Assembly (NCBI GenBank): GCA_932521035.1
Contig: OW051493.1
Span: 8,866,001 to 8,930,000, forward strand
DNA length: 64,000 bases
Source: Oscheius dolichura
Taxonomy: Eukaryota; Nematoda; Chromadorea; Rhabditida; Rhabditidae
Direction of reading: 5' to 3'
Made by a program: the position numbers and the translations under genes
Shown: one piece after another, positions 32,457 through 44,700 of the stretch
Numbering within the stretch: position 1 is the first letter of the stretch
Layout: every line of letters begins with the position of its first letter
Notes under the pieces: generated by a model
What the model was told of the DNA's origin: nothing
The model's database searches: none
What the model saw: the letters and a program-made list of their open reading frames with translations, nothing else

Positions 32457-34439
32457 ATGACTGAAAGAAGACCTCAAAAAACGATGGTTGCTATGCAAGA
32501 AATCCATTGGAAGACCCTGGTACTGGGAAATAGCTATCCAGAGGAGTTTGACACCGGGAATTGGACTTCTCCGCCGGGGTAAGGGATATTCTTGGTCTTG
32601 GCGCTATTTTGGGTCATTTTCTCCATTTTCAAGCTGTATTTTTAATTTTTTTGATGCGTCCAATCGTTGGTTAGGGGAATTTTGACCCAGGAAAGGTTGA
32701 AAATTGGGTTCTGGAGATATTTTTGCCCTGAAATTCGCCTCTGAATCTTTTCTGCCCGCCAATAGTCCTCTTTCAGTGAAGTCTTCCCCCTTGACGTGGT
32801 CCTCGGCCTCTCCGGCATCATAAATGTCTACAAGGTGATCCTAGACGTGGATGACTTCAAAATCCGTAAGATATCTTCCATGTTTCCCCATAAAATCGGT
32901 ATTTTCAGCGAGTAGAGTGGATATTTGCGTGGGATTGACGGATGTTCGCCTCCCGATAACGTATAAATCAGCCAGGGAGGCTACGTTCGATCGGCCCGTG
33001 AGGATGGAATATAAGAAGAGGGACAAAGGACAACCGAGGATGGAAAGCAGGTGGGGAGGAAGATAGGGAACTGTGAATGGGTTCTGGAGCGAAAGGACAG
33101 TCTACTTTTTAAATTGAACCGCTTTGGGACCAGTAATTCCAGCCAGGGGATGGTATAGTCCGTTTCCAACGGATATGTCACGGGATTTAAAGGTCTTTCG
33201 TACCTCCGCTGTGGGGCCAGCCTTCTTCCGACATGGTCTCGCAACGGAGATGCGCCGCGAAATTTGAACTCGTGACATATCCGTTGGAAACGGACTATAA
33301 TTGGTTTCGGAACGCTTAGAAACCGGGATTTTTGGATTATAGGTCCCGAAGCGATTACAACTTTGTCCATTCTCTAGCTGAAGACCTAGCTCCGTTGCAG
33401 ATTTTTAGTTTTTTAATCTGTTTTTTTTTCTCCCGGGACGAGTCTCATAGCGACTGCGCACCCATTAGGTCATTTCCTTCTCAAACGGGCGCCTTCATTT
33501 CAAATCGCGGTTATTTCTCTTCCACACCATTTTCTAGACAACCCACAGTATTTATAAAACCCTAAATTGATTTTAGATCAGCCTACACGGATACGGTAGG
33601 CCAATACGTCTGGCTCAAGGTCAGCTCAGCTCTCCAGAGTAAGGACAATCCCAACCAGCAGGTCCCTCTCCTCTTTTCCCTCTATAAAATTCAAAATTTC
33701 CAGATAGGAATCCTGAAAGTTACGGTACTTGGTTACCCGCTCTCTGACGATGAGATAAATACCATTATGAAGAGTCAAAAAGAGAGGACCGAGTTTATGG
33801 GCCATCGTCCCGCGACGGGCAGCTCAATCCGGGGCCTGTCTCCTCCTCCTTCCCATAATAAAAAGATAGAGAGGTATAGCTAGTGAGTGCCCTCCTAGTT
33901 TCTCACCCCTGTTTGCCGTGTTCTTCACATGTTTCCTCCTTTTTAATGGTAAAAAATGGTCTTAAAATTGCAGCAATGGAGACGGGATGACGACCAGTGA
34001 CAACGGCCTGGGGGGAGACCCCCTAACTTGTATAAGAACGGTAAAACGGGCTGTGGAACAGAAGAAACAGAATGCCAAGGCGGTGAGGAACATGATTAAG
34101 ATATTAAAACATATATATTTTAGGCTGGAAAAGATGTAGAAGCTACCGTATGCCTTCGGGCCTTGCAACGCCTAACGGAGTATGAAGCAATGCTGGAGGA
34201 TCTCTCCGCCCGGAGGAGTAATGCCCTCGTCCATGAGGAAATGGAACAGGCGGAGAGGTTGAGACAGACGATGTTGGACTGTAGAGACACGGCACTACGC
34301 TCCAGTCACGTGGACATACTTTTTGATAGGGCTGAGGTGAGCAGAATTACTGTAGCTCCTTGGCACAGAACCCTGTATGGCGCCAAGAGGGATCAAGTTC
34401 AAATTTTAGCTGAACTCTCGTGCGTTTCAAGACTTTTGA
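32457..34439 (+). CDS. CEP104: CEP104-like protein (N-terminal part of the family)
   Basis: Exons join as MTERRPQKTM..., EVFPLDVVLGLSGIINVYK, ASRVDICVGLTDVRLPITYK, SAYTDTVGQYVWLKVSSALQ, IGILKVTVLGYPLSDDE, and a final helical part with RRSNALVHEEMEQAERLRQT. In CEP104, a microtubule plus-end and ciliary-tip protein, the same order is seen: an N-terminal beta-rich domain with YVDAVGQ and INIIGDP strands, then a coiled coil that alternates with KKAVEKEDYD-like repeats. Human CEP104 continues with TOG and zinc-finger regions; I find none before the stop (RAELNSRAFQDF, TGA 34437-34439), so this is a short form. An alternative unspliced end lies at 34453. Confidence 0.75.
33154..33299. mobile_element. 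146-bp element with 29-bp perfect terminal inverted repeats
   Basis: The 29 bases at 33154-33182 (starting TATAGTCCGTTTCCAACGGA) are exactly reverse-complemented at 33271-33299. The inner bases show no coding frame. Flanking TA dinucleotides could be a TA target duplication, as for Tc1/mariner-type MITEs. It lies in a CEP104-like intron. Confidence 0.75.
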
Positions 34440-34662
34440 AAGCAGACCTTTAAAGTTAACAGACTCTGCTAGCGGATTACGATAAAAAAGATTTGTTGGA
34501 TTGTGGGTTCCTACAGCGAAAACGCGGTTTTACCAGAGCGCGCCAGAAGATTTCCCTCCTTCCCGGGGATTAGCGGTTTTTGGTCTGATTTTTTGTGTTT
34601 AGAATTGTTCCAGGACCCAACAAAAACTAGAGGATACAGTAATCTGAGGTTGATATGTATAT

Positions 34663-34916
34663 TTATTGGTTATTGTTGTTGGGGGATGAGGGAAGGAATC
34701 CGGCCTCGCGCTTTCCATAGTATCCATAATAGGGGTAGCCACCGTATCCACCGTATCCATAGGAGCCGTAGTAAGAAGAATAGGGATAGCCGTATCCATA
34801 GCCGTACCACTGAAATGAGTGCTCTCGCCTGACTGGGCCGACCCTACCTGAGCCTCGGCCACCAGGGCACAGAAGGCGAACAGAGCCAGGAGGAGGAGAG
34901 CAGAGGGAGAGGCCAT
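34663..34916 (-). CDS. Small secreted Gly/Tyr-rich peptide precursor
   Basis: Exon 1 encodes a clean signal peptide (MASPSALLLLALFAFCALVA). A 38-nt intron is followed by exon 2, which reads WYGYGYGYPYSSYYGSYGYG with further GYGGYPYYGYYG, then GKRE (a possible amidation/dibasic cleavage site) and a short tail (SPNNNNQ). About 71 residues. Composition resembles nematode YGG-rich nlp/cnc antimicrobial peptides or cuticular Gly/Tyr proteins; I cannot choose between them. It converges with the CEP104-like gene (224 bp between stops). Confidence 0.75.
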
Positions 34917-35705
34917 CGGGGGAGGAGGATACTCTCCACCGCCCCAGAGGGTATTTTATACTCCTGGCAGCCAGTTTACTTAACAGCTTGAGAGGTAAAC
35001 TAATAAGAAAAAATGTCAGCAGTTGACAGGTTAGAGCGGCAAAAAGTTGAAAGCCATCCCGCGCCGAAGAGAGCAAACTTCCTCCAATTTGCACCAGCAA
35101 GTACCTGCAGAGCGAAATTGACCAGAAATCTCTCATTTCTCTGGATTTTTTCAACGAAAATAATAATTTTTTCTTTCAAAACTGAGGAAAAGATCGCAAG
35201 CTGCCTAATTGTGGCTGCTATCCGTAGTTTTATTCATTTATCCGTTGATAAAGAGTTAAGAAGCTTCAGCGACCCAGTTCTTTTTGCGGGTAATTCCGAT
35301 ATTTTAGCTCCGCTCAATTGGAGTCAGTTCGGAATGGAGTCAGCAAGCCTAAAAAATCCACACAGGACCCAAATCCTGACGCGCTATCGTTCCAGGACCT
35401 TTTCAACCCGACTGTTCTACTTATTTGACTGGTTTTCCTCTTCTCCGCCTTCTTTTTTAGCCTTATTAGTCAATTTAAAGGCCTGTTTATTAATTTTTTA
35501 TTCCTTAGCATGTATAATATGTATAAATTCTCTCTGTATGGCTCTGAATAAATATTAAAGGACTAGAAGACGGGGAGTTACACGTATTGGGAAAGGAAAG
35601 TGAAAGGGAATGATTCGGGAAAGGAACTGAAGGAACTCAAACGATTAAAGGGCTATTCTTCAATTATTAAAGGACTATTTTCTACACTCTAAAAATCTGC
35701 AGTAA
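34917..35705. other. Intergenic spacer, no gene seen
   Basis: Between the Gly/Tyr peptide start and the RICTOR stop. A TATA-like TATTTTATACTCC (34,950 region) fits the peptide gene promoter on the minus strand. Repeated ATTAAAGG(A/G)CTA units occur at about 35,555-35,680. No exon-like sequence. Confidence 0.5.
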
Positions 35706-38700
35706 CTACAATTTCAAGGCGTCGTAGAATATCTCCTGTAGAAATGATCTAGACCTCGGTTTGAAGCGGTACTCATCCAGGAGTTCCAAGACGTCGGCGT
35801 AGAGACAGGGCCATTCGAAGAGCCACGGATGGGCAGCTCTCAAGTGGATCAGCTTCCTCTCCGGCGTTTCTTTTATCTCCAACATGTCTACTTCGTTTAG
35901 AACCTGGCGTCGAAGAGCAGCCACGTCAACTTGCGGCGGCAGCGGGTATTCTAGAGATTATTATCATTTTTTCGTAAAGAAAGCAGAACTTTTGCAAATA
36001 ACGTTAGTCTCAGAAAATTTGCCGTGTTTTCCTGAATAAGGGGATATGCTTATTTTTTCAAATAATGGTCAAAATCGCAAGAAAAATGCATTTTATAAGC
36101 CAAAACGCGGAAAAAATTCAAGGGGGCGCGCGTTTTGATCCCACAGTGACTTTAATTCTACAGTAATCATGAAGATTACTCGCTGGCAAGTTGTCTATAA
36201 CTACATTAGGAAATCTCCCTTACTTTCACCATTGGAAGCGCAGTAGAAGCACCGATATGACGAGTGAGCCAGTGCCGGATCGGTCCTCTGGTTCTTGGAG
36301 TGGCCACTCTTCGCTCCGCGGTCATTTTCATCCGAGAAGAGCTTTTTCAGATGGAAAATGTTCTTAATTTTAATTAAAATTAATTTAGACTGAAAAATGG
36401 CCCACCCCACACATGACTTGAACTTCTGACGGAAGGGCGGCAATGTAGACGGGCTGCATGACCTGGAACCGGGGTTTCAGCTGTTTTAGATCCAGTAAAG
36501 CTCATTTTTTGTGGATTTTTAAATTACAGTATCCCTCCTGCACTGGAAAAGCGCAAAGTTGGTGTGCTTTCACCAATAATGCGCCATGCTAGCCCAGACC
36601 CGGTTCCTTACCTGTGACTTGCCGGAAAGGGCGGTCGCCTGTAAGTGTCGTTGTAGCCAGCTGTCATTCATCAGATGATATCGATAGGCAGCGACGCATT
36701 CTTCCTTAACAAAGCTACAGTAACCCTATTCCCTTCGGGCCCTACCTCCCCCTTGGTCATGAAGATATAGCGCACTGGATCGCCAATATTCCTATTGACC
36801 TGCAAGAAGCGGCGAGTCTTGAACGGGGCCAGGCGCCATTTTTCTCGATATTTTGTGGAAAAATGGGGATCACGGAGGAGATCGGCTACCTAAATTTTTG
36901 GGTTATAGAGAAAAATAAAGGAAAAATTACAGTTCCTTCGGTTTCTAAACGACTTTTCTCCACGGTTAGACCCTGGCTCAGGCAACGGGCTACGGTAGAA
37001 GAGCGAGAGCGGGATTCATTGGCCGGATCTTCACATTGACTCGTGGTTGTCGTCGCTCGTCTTCGATCTTAAAAATATAGTGAGGGTTACGGTAACACTA
37101 TAGAGAATACGAGAAACTAGCAGCGCCCTGCGGCTATTTTTCGAATTTTTAGGCTAGAAAGCCAGGAGACTCACTTCCTATGGATTCATCAATCCATGAA
37201 CTGGACAACCCGCTGGTGATTCCTGATTCTGACGTCATTGCTCGACTTCTGACGTTGTCGCTGTCATATTCCGACATCAGGGGGCTATCAATGGTTGGAT
37301 ACTCGAAGCCCGAGTCACTCCCACTTCTTCTTAACCTTGACTGCTCCATGATTAGCTTCTGGGGAGCCCAACAGCTCTGAAATTGAAAATATCACCGGGA
37401 AAGTACAGTAATCGTTCCGAAGATCCGTATAGGGAGAATTTTCAAAAGGAGAGGGGAGCAGCTACAGTAAACCGTCCCATGGAACGTTTGAAAAGATTTC
37501 GGGTCCAATTTTTGGGTTCCAAGAAGAAAGGGAGACCCTGGAACCTGGGAAACGGCCAGAACATCTAGAGAAACCGTTGTCGGCCCCAAAATTTGGGTCC
37601 CGAGAGGAAATTTCCCCGGCAAAACTACCCTCCGAAAAGTTACAGTAAGCCAAGAGCTCCATCTGCCCGCTTACCTCACTACTGGACCTCGCCCTGCTAT
37701 TCTTCCGACTCGCCGGTGAATCCATCCTTTTCTGTTGTTGTGCCGTAGCCTTATCGAATGAAATCGACACCTCCGGCACAATCTGAGCAGTCGCCGTCGG
37801 CCTCCTCTCCTCGTCCTCGTCTCCCTCATACTTCTTCCTTATCTCATCCACCACCCATTTGTGTTGATTACTCTCCCAGCCATATTCACACAGTAATTTC
37901 GCTCCCACTTCCGAAGTTCCGATCATATTCAGAGCCCAGAAAGCAGCTCCTCTAACCGACAATGTCGGGAATTCCTCTGCGAGTCGGATCATCCTAGGAA
38001 TCACATCAGGGGGGTAGAGTTCCGCTCCTTCGGTAGTTGAGCCGATTTGTCCTAACGCGATGACGGCGCCCTTGACTAGAGCCATATCCTTTTCCTCTCC
38101 TAACTGAGCAAGAAGCTGGCGGATGACTCTCTCCGACTTGAGAAGCTCTCTACCGTAGTGGTGTTTGGCTAGACTGCCGAAGAGGTGAGCAGGGGCGCGG
38201 ACACCAAACCGCAGCCTAAATTACAATTAATTAATCAAATTAAAGGACTGTCAAAGGCCTAGAGCTTCAATTTGGGTTCCAAAACGACTGCATGGACCAC
38301 CAGAGGCATTATAATCCGGCCTGTTCGCTTGAGGACCCAGCCGAAGTCTCTATGTAGTCTGAAGACCCTTACCGTTCATGGCTGACTCTTGAAAAACCTC
38401 CCGTGATCGAGCGTTTAACATTCAGAAGGCAGACTCTCATGTCCTCATCTAGACTTTCAAAATACCGCGTATTGAAGCCCTAAAAACGGATCATTTTTTC
38501 ATTTCCTTCCAAAAAATCCTACCGTCATCCAGGTGTGAATACCCTCCATTACGACATCATGATTACTGATGCAGATATCCTCATCCGCGTAGAGATACGC
38601 CTTTAAGAGAGTTCCCGCCTCTCCGAAAGCATTAAGAGGAACGGCCCGGAGATTTTTAACACTTTGAGGATACATCTGAAACCGGTAAAAAGTCGAGGAT

Positions 38701-41700
38701 TTGACCTTATCCGCCCCAGGAGGCGATGGGGCGAGAGAGGCTATCCAGCTGTCCGCTACGGTCACAGCACGGCCAATAATGAGGTATTGGGAAAAAAAGA
38801 AACGACGAACCGGTAGCCATTGATGGAGCATGCGTATCGTTTGTCGGACAACTTTCACGGATTCGTCGCCCAGCTGGCCGAGGAGGAGGAGAATACCCCA
38901 GTCGAAGAAGTCCGGCAGACGCTGGCCGGCAATGGCGCCCAAGAAGCGGGTACACCAACGGCGAGCAGGCTGAAAAATACTGGTATTTATACTTTTCCTG
39001 TACCATTTTTTTGTGAGGAATATGGTCGTACTAAAATTATTCAAAGAAAATTACAAAACCTCGGGAAAATTTGAAAAAGCCCGCGCAATCCATAAAATTT
39101 CGGCCATCTCGATAAAATTGCGCCTTTCTCGCTATTCAAACATATATTTTAATAAAAATTGTATGCACCTAATCAGAAAAACGTGCTGAATTTTCTAGTA
39201 TAAAAATATTTAATTTCTATGGCCATATGGGGTTTCACTTACCTCATTAGTAGAAGTCAGCGCCTTATGCAGTACTAGTCGGGTCAAATTGGGCTGTCCT
39301 CCACTGTCACTGTAATCCAGGCTGGCCACGACGACTTTTATAAATTCTGTCGGTGTTGTGTTGTTCATTTTCTCGATAAATCTAAATATTTCCGCTGTAT
39401 ATAGCTCCGAAGGGGATAATTCTCCCGCCAACTACCTGTCCAGGTGCCATAAAGCTAGGCAGATGGCTACCGTATTTATCTGGCCTTGGGGGAAGCCACT
39501 ATACGGAGGGAAAGGTAAATAAAGAATTCTTTTCCAGTTTAAACTGCCTTTTAAAACGAGAAATTTGGGCTAAAAGACGGGAATTTTAGGATTGTCGCCG
39601 TTCTCGTCCTCATTTCCTGGCGGCCGAGACAAACATCCCCCAGGAGGAGGAGGAGCCGCCTTTTCCATGATCTGTCTCCCTTCATAGTTCTGGTTTTTGG
39701 AAGGGGGAAGATTTCAATTATCATAGACACACACAAGGGGTGATCCCCCATCCTCCCCTATATATCTCTTCCCAGCTGTCGCAAAGTCCTGACCCCACCC
39801 CTCCGGGTGGTTTGACGCGGCGGATAAAGAACACGATAAAATCTTGCAATTATGAAGGGGGAGCGGGAAGGGAGAAAAGGAGAGAGAGAGAAATCGGGAA
39901 GAAGAAGACGGCGAGAGGAGACGATTCGCCATTTCCTATAGCTAGACCCCTTACTTTCCTCTGGGCATCCTCCTCCTCCTCCTTGTCCTCCTCTTCCTCC
40001 ACCTTTTCCCTGGCCATCGTCCTCTTCCTGACTCTTTTCTTCGTGGGTCTCCGCCATGCCCCGTCCTCTCCTCCCAATTCTATCGCCATCTCGCAGTCCT
40101 TCTCCCCCCTTTTTTTTGGCCATCCTCCTCCTCGTGGTCCTCTTCCAAACCTCCCCCAGGGCACTTCTCCCAGCGGGTCCCCGCCATGTCCCGTCCTCCT
40201 GGCCCTACCCCCGCATCCTCCTCCTCCTCCACATGTCGGTTTTGTGGGTATCTGCCCCATTTGTGGTTTTCGAGGGCCTTTCTTATACCACCCTTCGCAC
40301 CTTTTTTCTTCCACCAGATTGTTCCCAGCTACACAATGGCAGCCCGAGATACCTATCTCGGCTTCTTCTTCTTCGCCTTCGTCCCATTCGGACAGGTTTT
40401 AGGTGGACCTTGGCCTGGCTAGTCAGCCAGCTAGCTGGATGGCTTAAGCCATCGTCTCTTGCACTTGGCGCGATGGTTTTCACGGCTCGTCTGCGATTTA
40501 TCCTATTGGCTATTGGGGCGTTGAAAATTCCTTGAAGGAGGAGACTATTTTCACACCTCTTTGTACTTTGAAAGCGCCGGTTCCGTTTGAAAATGCCCGC
40601 CGCTTTCCGCTCTTTTTAATCCTTCTTTAAAAGTCGGCAGAGAGATCTTTGAAGAAGGCCGAACGTTCCAAAAAGAGCGCCTTCTCGGAACCCTTTGGCA
40701 TTTCCATGCGCCTGGACCCGTACCACCTCGGCAGGAACATCTTCTTTTGTTCCAGGCGGCTAATTTTAAACTTCTCCCTGCTGCCGAGAATTTACGGATG
40801 CGGAACCAGTCAAAAAAAGTGCCGGGAGGAGCAAAATGGTGCGGATCTCGACCCCCTCCCCTGTCCTTCCGGAATCAGCCTCCCATTTGCAACAGTCGAA
40901 CAAAGATTTGCTCCAGTCCTGCCCCCAGGGGGTGAACTGGAGGCTATGGGGCACACAGCTGACTGTGTCACGACGACTCGTTTTGAGGTCGCCTGGGGTG
41001 AGCGCCGGGGGAGCGAAGGATCGCCTGGAGGAGGCAAAACGGCCGTCGGCGGTCATCGGCGCGCCAATTCTTACCCCTCGGGGGCATACAATAGCGGGCG
41101 AGAAAATTGGAGAAGGAAGAAGGGGAACGCTTTAACTCTTCCTCCTTTCTCCTCCTATTCGTACAGTTTTTGCCTCCTCCAGGCCGCTCTCTGGGGGATC
41201 CCCTTACCGTACCCCCATTCCAATTAAAAATGCCTTCTCCCCTTTCAAGTAAAGAACTGTAACAATCCCCGCTTCTTTCCACCGCCGTTCATTATGGGGA
41301 AGTGCGTCTTTTCCTAGTAAAACAAGCCGTCTCCAAGCCGGCTCTGCCCCCCTCCTTCCCCAGCAGTGGTGACCAGTTACCGTCTCTCCTTCTCTCTCCC
41401 CCCAGCCCTTCTCGCCCACATAAGTCATAACTCGTCGCACCCCGCCAAACTCAACATAGCCCTCCTCACATAATTTACCGTACCCCCTTTACTTCCTTCG
41501 AGGGACCAGCAAATCAAAGAAGAGAGGGGAGGATGAAGGCCTCCCCCTACAAGGAAAGGGGGGGGGGCAAGCCATCCGAGATCCCGGATTGTCTCGATCG
41601 CGGGGGAAACTTGCGCTTCCCTTCGACTGGACTGGAAAGCATCAACACTATGGCTGGTGTTGGCCCGGGGGCTTTTTCCGACGCGCTCATCTGAGATCCA

Positions 41701-44700
41701 ATTTATTCAACACAACACCTCCTCCCTGTGAATCCCGGCCGTTTTTTCTGGCGGTTGGGCAGGCAGAGAGGAGGGCAAATCATCCGAGTCAGTGACTTTT
41801 CGTCGCCTCTCCTCCTTCCCTATCAGAATTTTCCCCTTTTCGTCCCGGGACTCGGCTTTATACTGTAAGCTTGTGGAATATCTCCTCCCGAAAATGGAGA
41901 GATCACTTTTTTTTGCCCCCACAATTTCCTGTCTCATCGCCCCTTTTTCTCTTTCGAGTGTTTTGTTCCATTCTCGGCAATCTCGATCGGTCAAAAACGA
42001 GATTCAAGCGGGATTCAGCCTCCCGGTTACGAAATTCGATTCAAAACGACGACGGCGCGGACAAGCTAATGCTAATTTTGAAGGAATCCATGGAATCGGG
42101 GCTATATTTGGGGGAAAGAATCAATCAAAACAGGAAACTGAAGGGATTTTTACCTCCAATTCGGAAGCTAGCCTCTTTTTATGATATCGAAAGGCCTGGC
42201 GAACTGTACTGTACTATTTTCTACCAGAGTTTAGCATGAAGAAGTCTTTCCCTTTCTCATTCTCCTAACTAACTAACAAGATGATTAGACTCGTTCCCTG
42301 GACAGTCAGCTGTTTCCTCCCAATCCAGATTGACTGTTTAATTTGATACGCCGACAGCTAATCTATATAACAGCCGGCCTTATAGCTGCTCACCTCCTTG
42401 ACCAGGCTAAAAGTACAGACTTTTCTACCGTACCTAGAATTCTCAATGAGAAGGGCCGCGATTTCCATGCTCTACCCAATCCCGGCTCTTCAAAGCCGCC
42501 TTCCCAAGCCCCAGCCTTCAACAGCTTTTGTCTTTCTTGCCTCCAAAAAATACAGGACCCCAACGCCGAGCTCCAGAAAAGTCGTAATCAGCCTCCCTCT
42601 GTTCATTTATCCCCGTTTATTTCTTTCTAATCCAGGTTACTGCACTCCCTCTCTTCCTTTTCTCCCCTTTTCTGCCCTCAAAAGTTAAAAAACCCCCTCC
42701 TTTTCCAGATGAATTGGGTAATCCTCTCCCTCCTGTCTATATCAGTCACCCTAGTGGTGGCTGATCTCCCCTCCTGTGCTCGGGCTCGCTGTGTCCACTG
42801 TGAGGTCGACTTCATCAGTCGGATGTGCCCTGCTGCTTGCGCTTCTTGTGCACATCAAAATCAGGTTTTTTATTCTCCTCAGGGCCCAATATTCTCCGCT
42901 TTATAGCAGCCTCGAATTGTCCAGGTGGGAGATGTTCGTCCCCAGCAGCCGCCTATCATCTGGCACCCGACCAAGAATTCCGGCTCTGTGCAGAAGCCAG
43001 TGTTGAGCCCTGCCAGGCAGGCGGGAGTACAGACTCAAGCCTATCAACAAGTTCCCCAGGTACTGTAGCTTTCATTTTTAACTTTTATGATTAATTTAAG
43101 CAGCCATATGCCCACCAGGCTCCTGCTCAGGCCTTCGCCGCCCCCGTCCAGCAATACGGCGCCCAGGCCTCTACTCTGGCTCCCTTGATAGAGCAGCCCA
43201 ATGCCAATCAACTAAACCCCCAGTTGGCAACCCGCCCGGCGGATTTGGCCCACCCCCTGCCCGAATATCAGAGGGCCTTCAGCCAGAACTTCAACCAGCC
43301 CCAGCAGGGGCAGTTCAACTACCAACAGCCGGGACAGCAGCAGCCTTTCCAGCAGAACTTCTACCAGCAGCAGTCACAGAACCCTGCTCAACCGCAGTTC
43401 CCCGGCTATCAACAACCACAACAGTCGCAGTTCTTCAACCCGTTCCAGCCATTTTTACAAAACGGCTTCCAGGTAGAACCGAGGTTACTCTAATCAGATT
43501 TTATCTGTTTTAGGGCGGTAGCAATCCTCTAGATCCTCTTGGTTTGTTCAATTTCGGCGGGCAGAATACATTCACCCATGCCGCCCCGGTAGCTCAGGTA
43601 GCTCCATCGGCTAGGACCTATCCTGGCGCCCCTGCTGCCGCGGCTTCTTCCGCTGCCTCTGCCGCTGGTGCCGCTGCTGGAGCACAGCCCCATGGTCCTG
43701 CCACGGCTTTCAACGGAAATTACAACCCCCAACCGTCCCAGACCTACCAACAGGCCCCACAGCCCGCGCCTCAGCCAGCCCCACAGGCTCAAGCAGCCCC
43801 CCAGGTCCAACAGCCTACCCAAGTGCAGCCTAGTCTTCAACTTCCCCAAATGCCTAGCCTGTTTACTGTAGGTTTTCAATTTTTCCTTATAAATGAAGGT
43901 GGGTTTAGCCCCCTCACGTTCCTCCCAGTCCCCCGGCTCCTGCCACGATTGCTCTCCAGCCCCAAGGAGGACAGTACCGTACAAATGCTCAGACCCAACC
44001 TGCTCAACAACCTCAACCTCAAGTCCAACAGCCTCAACAGCCACAACAGCCACAACAGCCACAACAGCCACTTCCCCAACAGCCAGCTTACCAGCAACCG
44101 CCCCAGCCACAACAGCCTCTCCCTCCTATTTCTAACAGTATTGATTCTGCTCCATCTTTCTATGGGAATAAGTACTATGGGGAGAAGGGACCCGCTCCGG
44201 CTCCTCCACCAGCTCAGGTAAGGATGGGAGCAACATGTTTTCGGCCATTTTCTCCATAGAATTCGATTCAAAACGTTTTTTGTCGGGTGTTTTTTGATTT
44301 TTAAAGAACTAATATGGTTACAGTAACCCGTTTCAGTGTCCCCGAGCCGGCTGGGAGCCTTGTATCAGCAAGGACATTGCCAACGAGCGCTTCAGGAACT
44401 GCTGCACCCGACTGGGAGACGGCTGCTCCACCCTATGTAACTACGATGCTAATCTGGCTACTGTAAGTGTTCCCTCCAAGATCCTAGATTATTTTCCCGG
44501 ATTCTAGATGCAATTGGCAGTGTTGACGGGTCGCTGCCCGCTGAACAAAGTCGCGGACATGATGGTGTGTGCCTCCGGCTACGAAGACGCGACTCCCTGC
44601 TGCGAGGCGTACAATGTCTTCGAACCGGGCTATGAGCAATGCCGTCCCTATTGTAATCCGGCCGCCGGTCTGCCACAAGGTGGCCCCCTCAGCGACAAAT

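Noticed and set aside
39740-40535. Several long overlapping frames on both strands
   Set aside because: Caused by TCC/GGA low-complexity sequence. No signal peptide, domain or exon phasing, and they contradict each other.
41894-42184. ATG with a signal-like start (MERSLFFAPTISCLIAPF)
   Set aside because: No acceptor before it, no recognisable continuation, and neighbouring frames are equally open. Not enough to call a gene.
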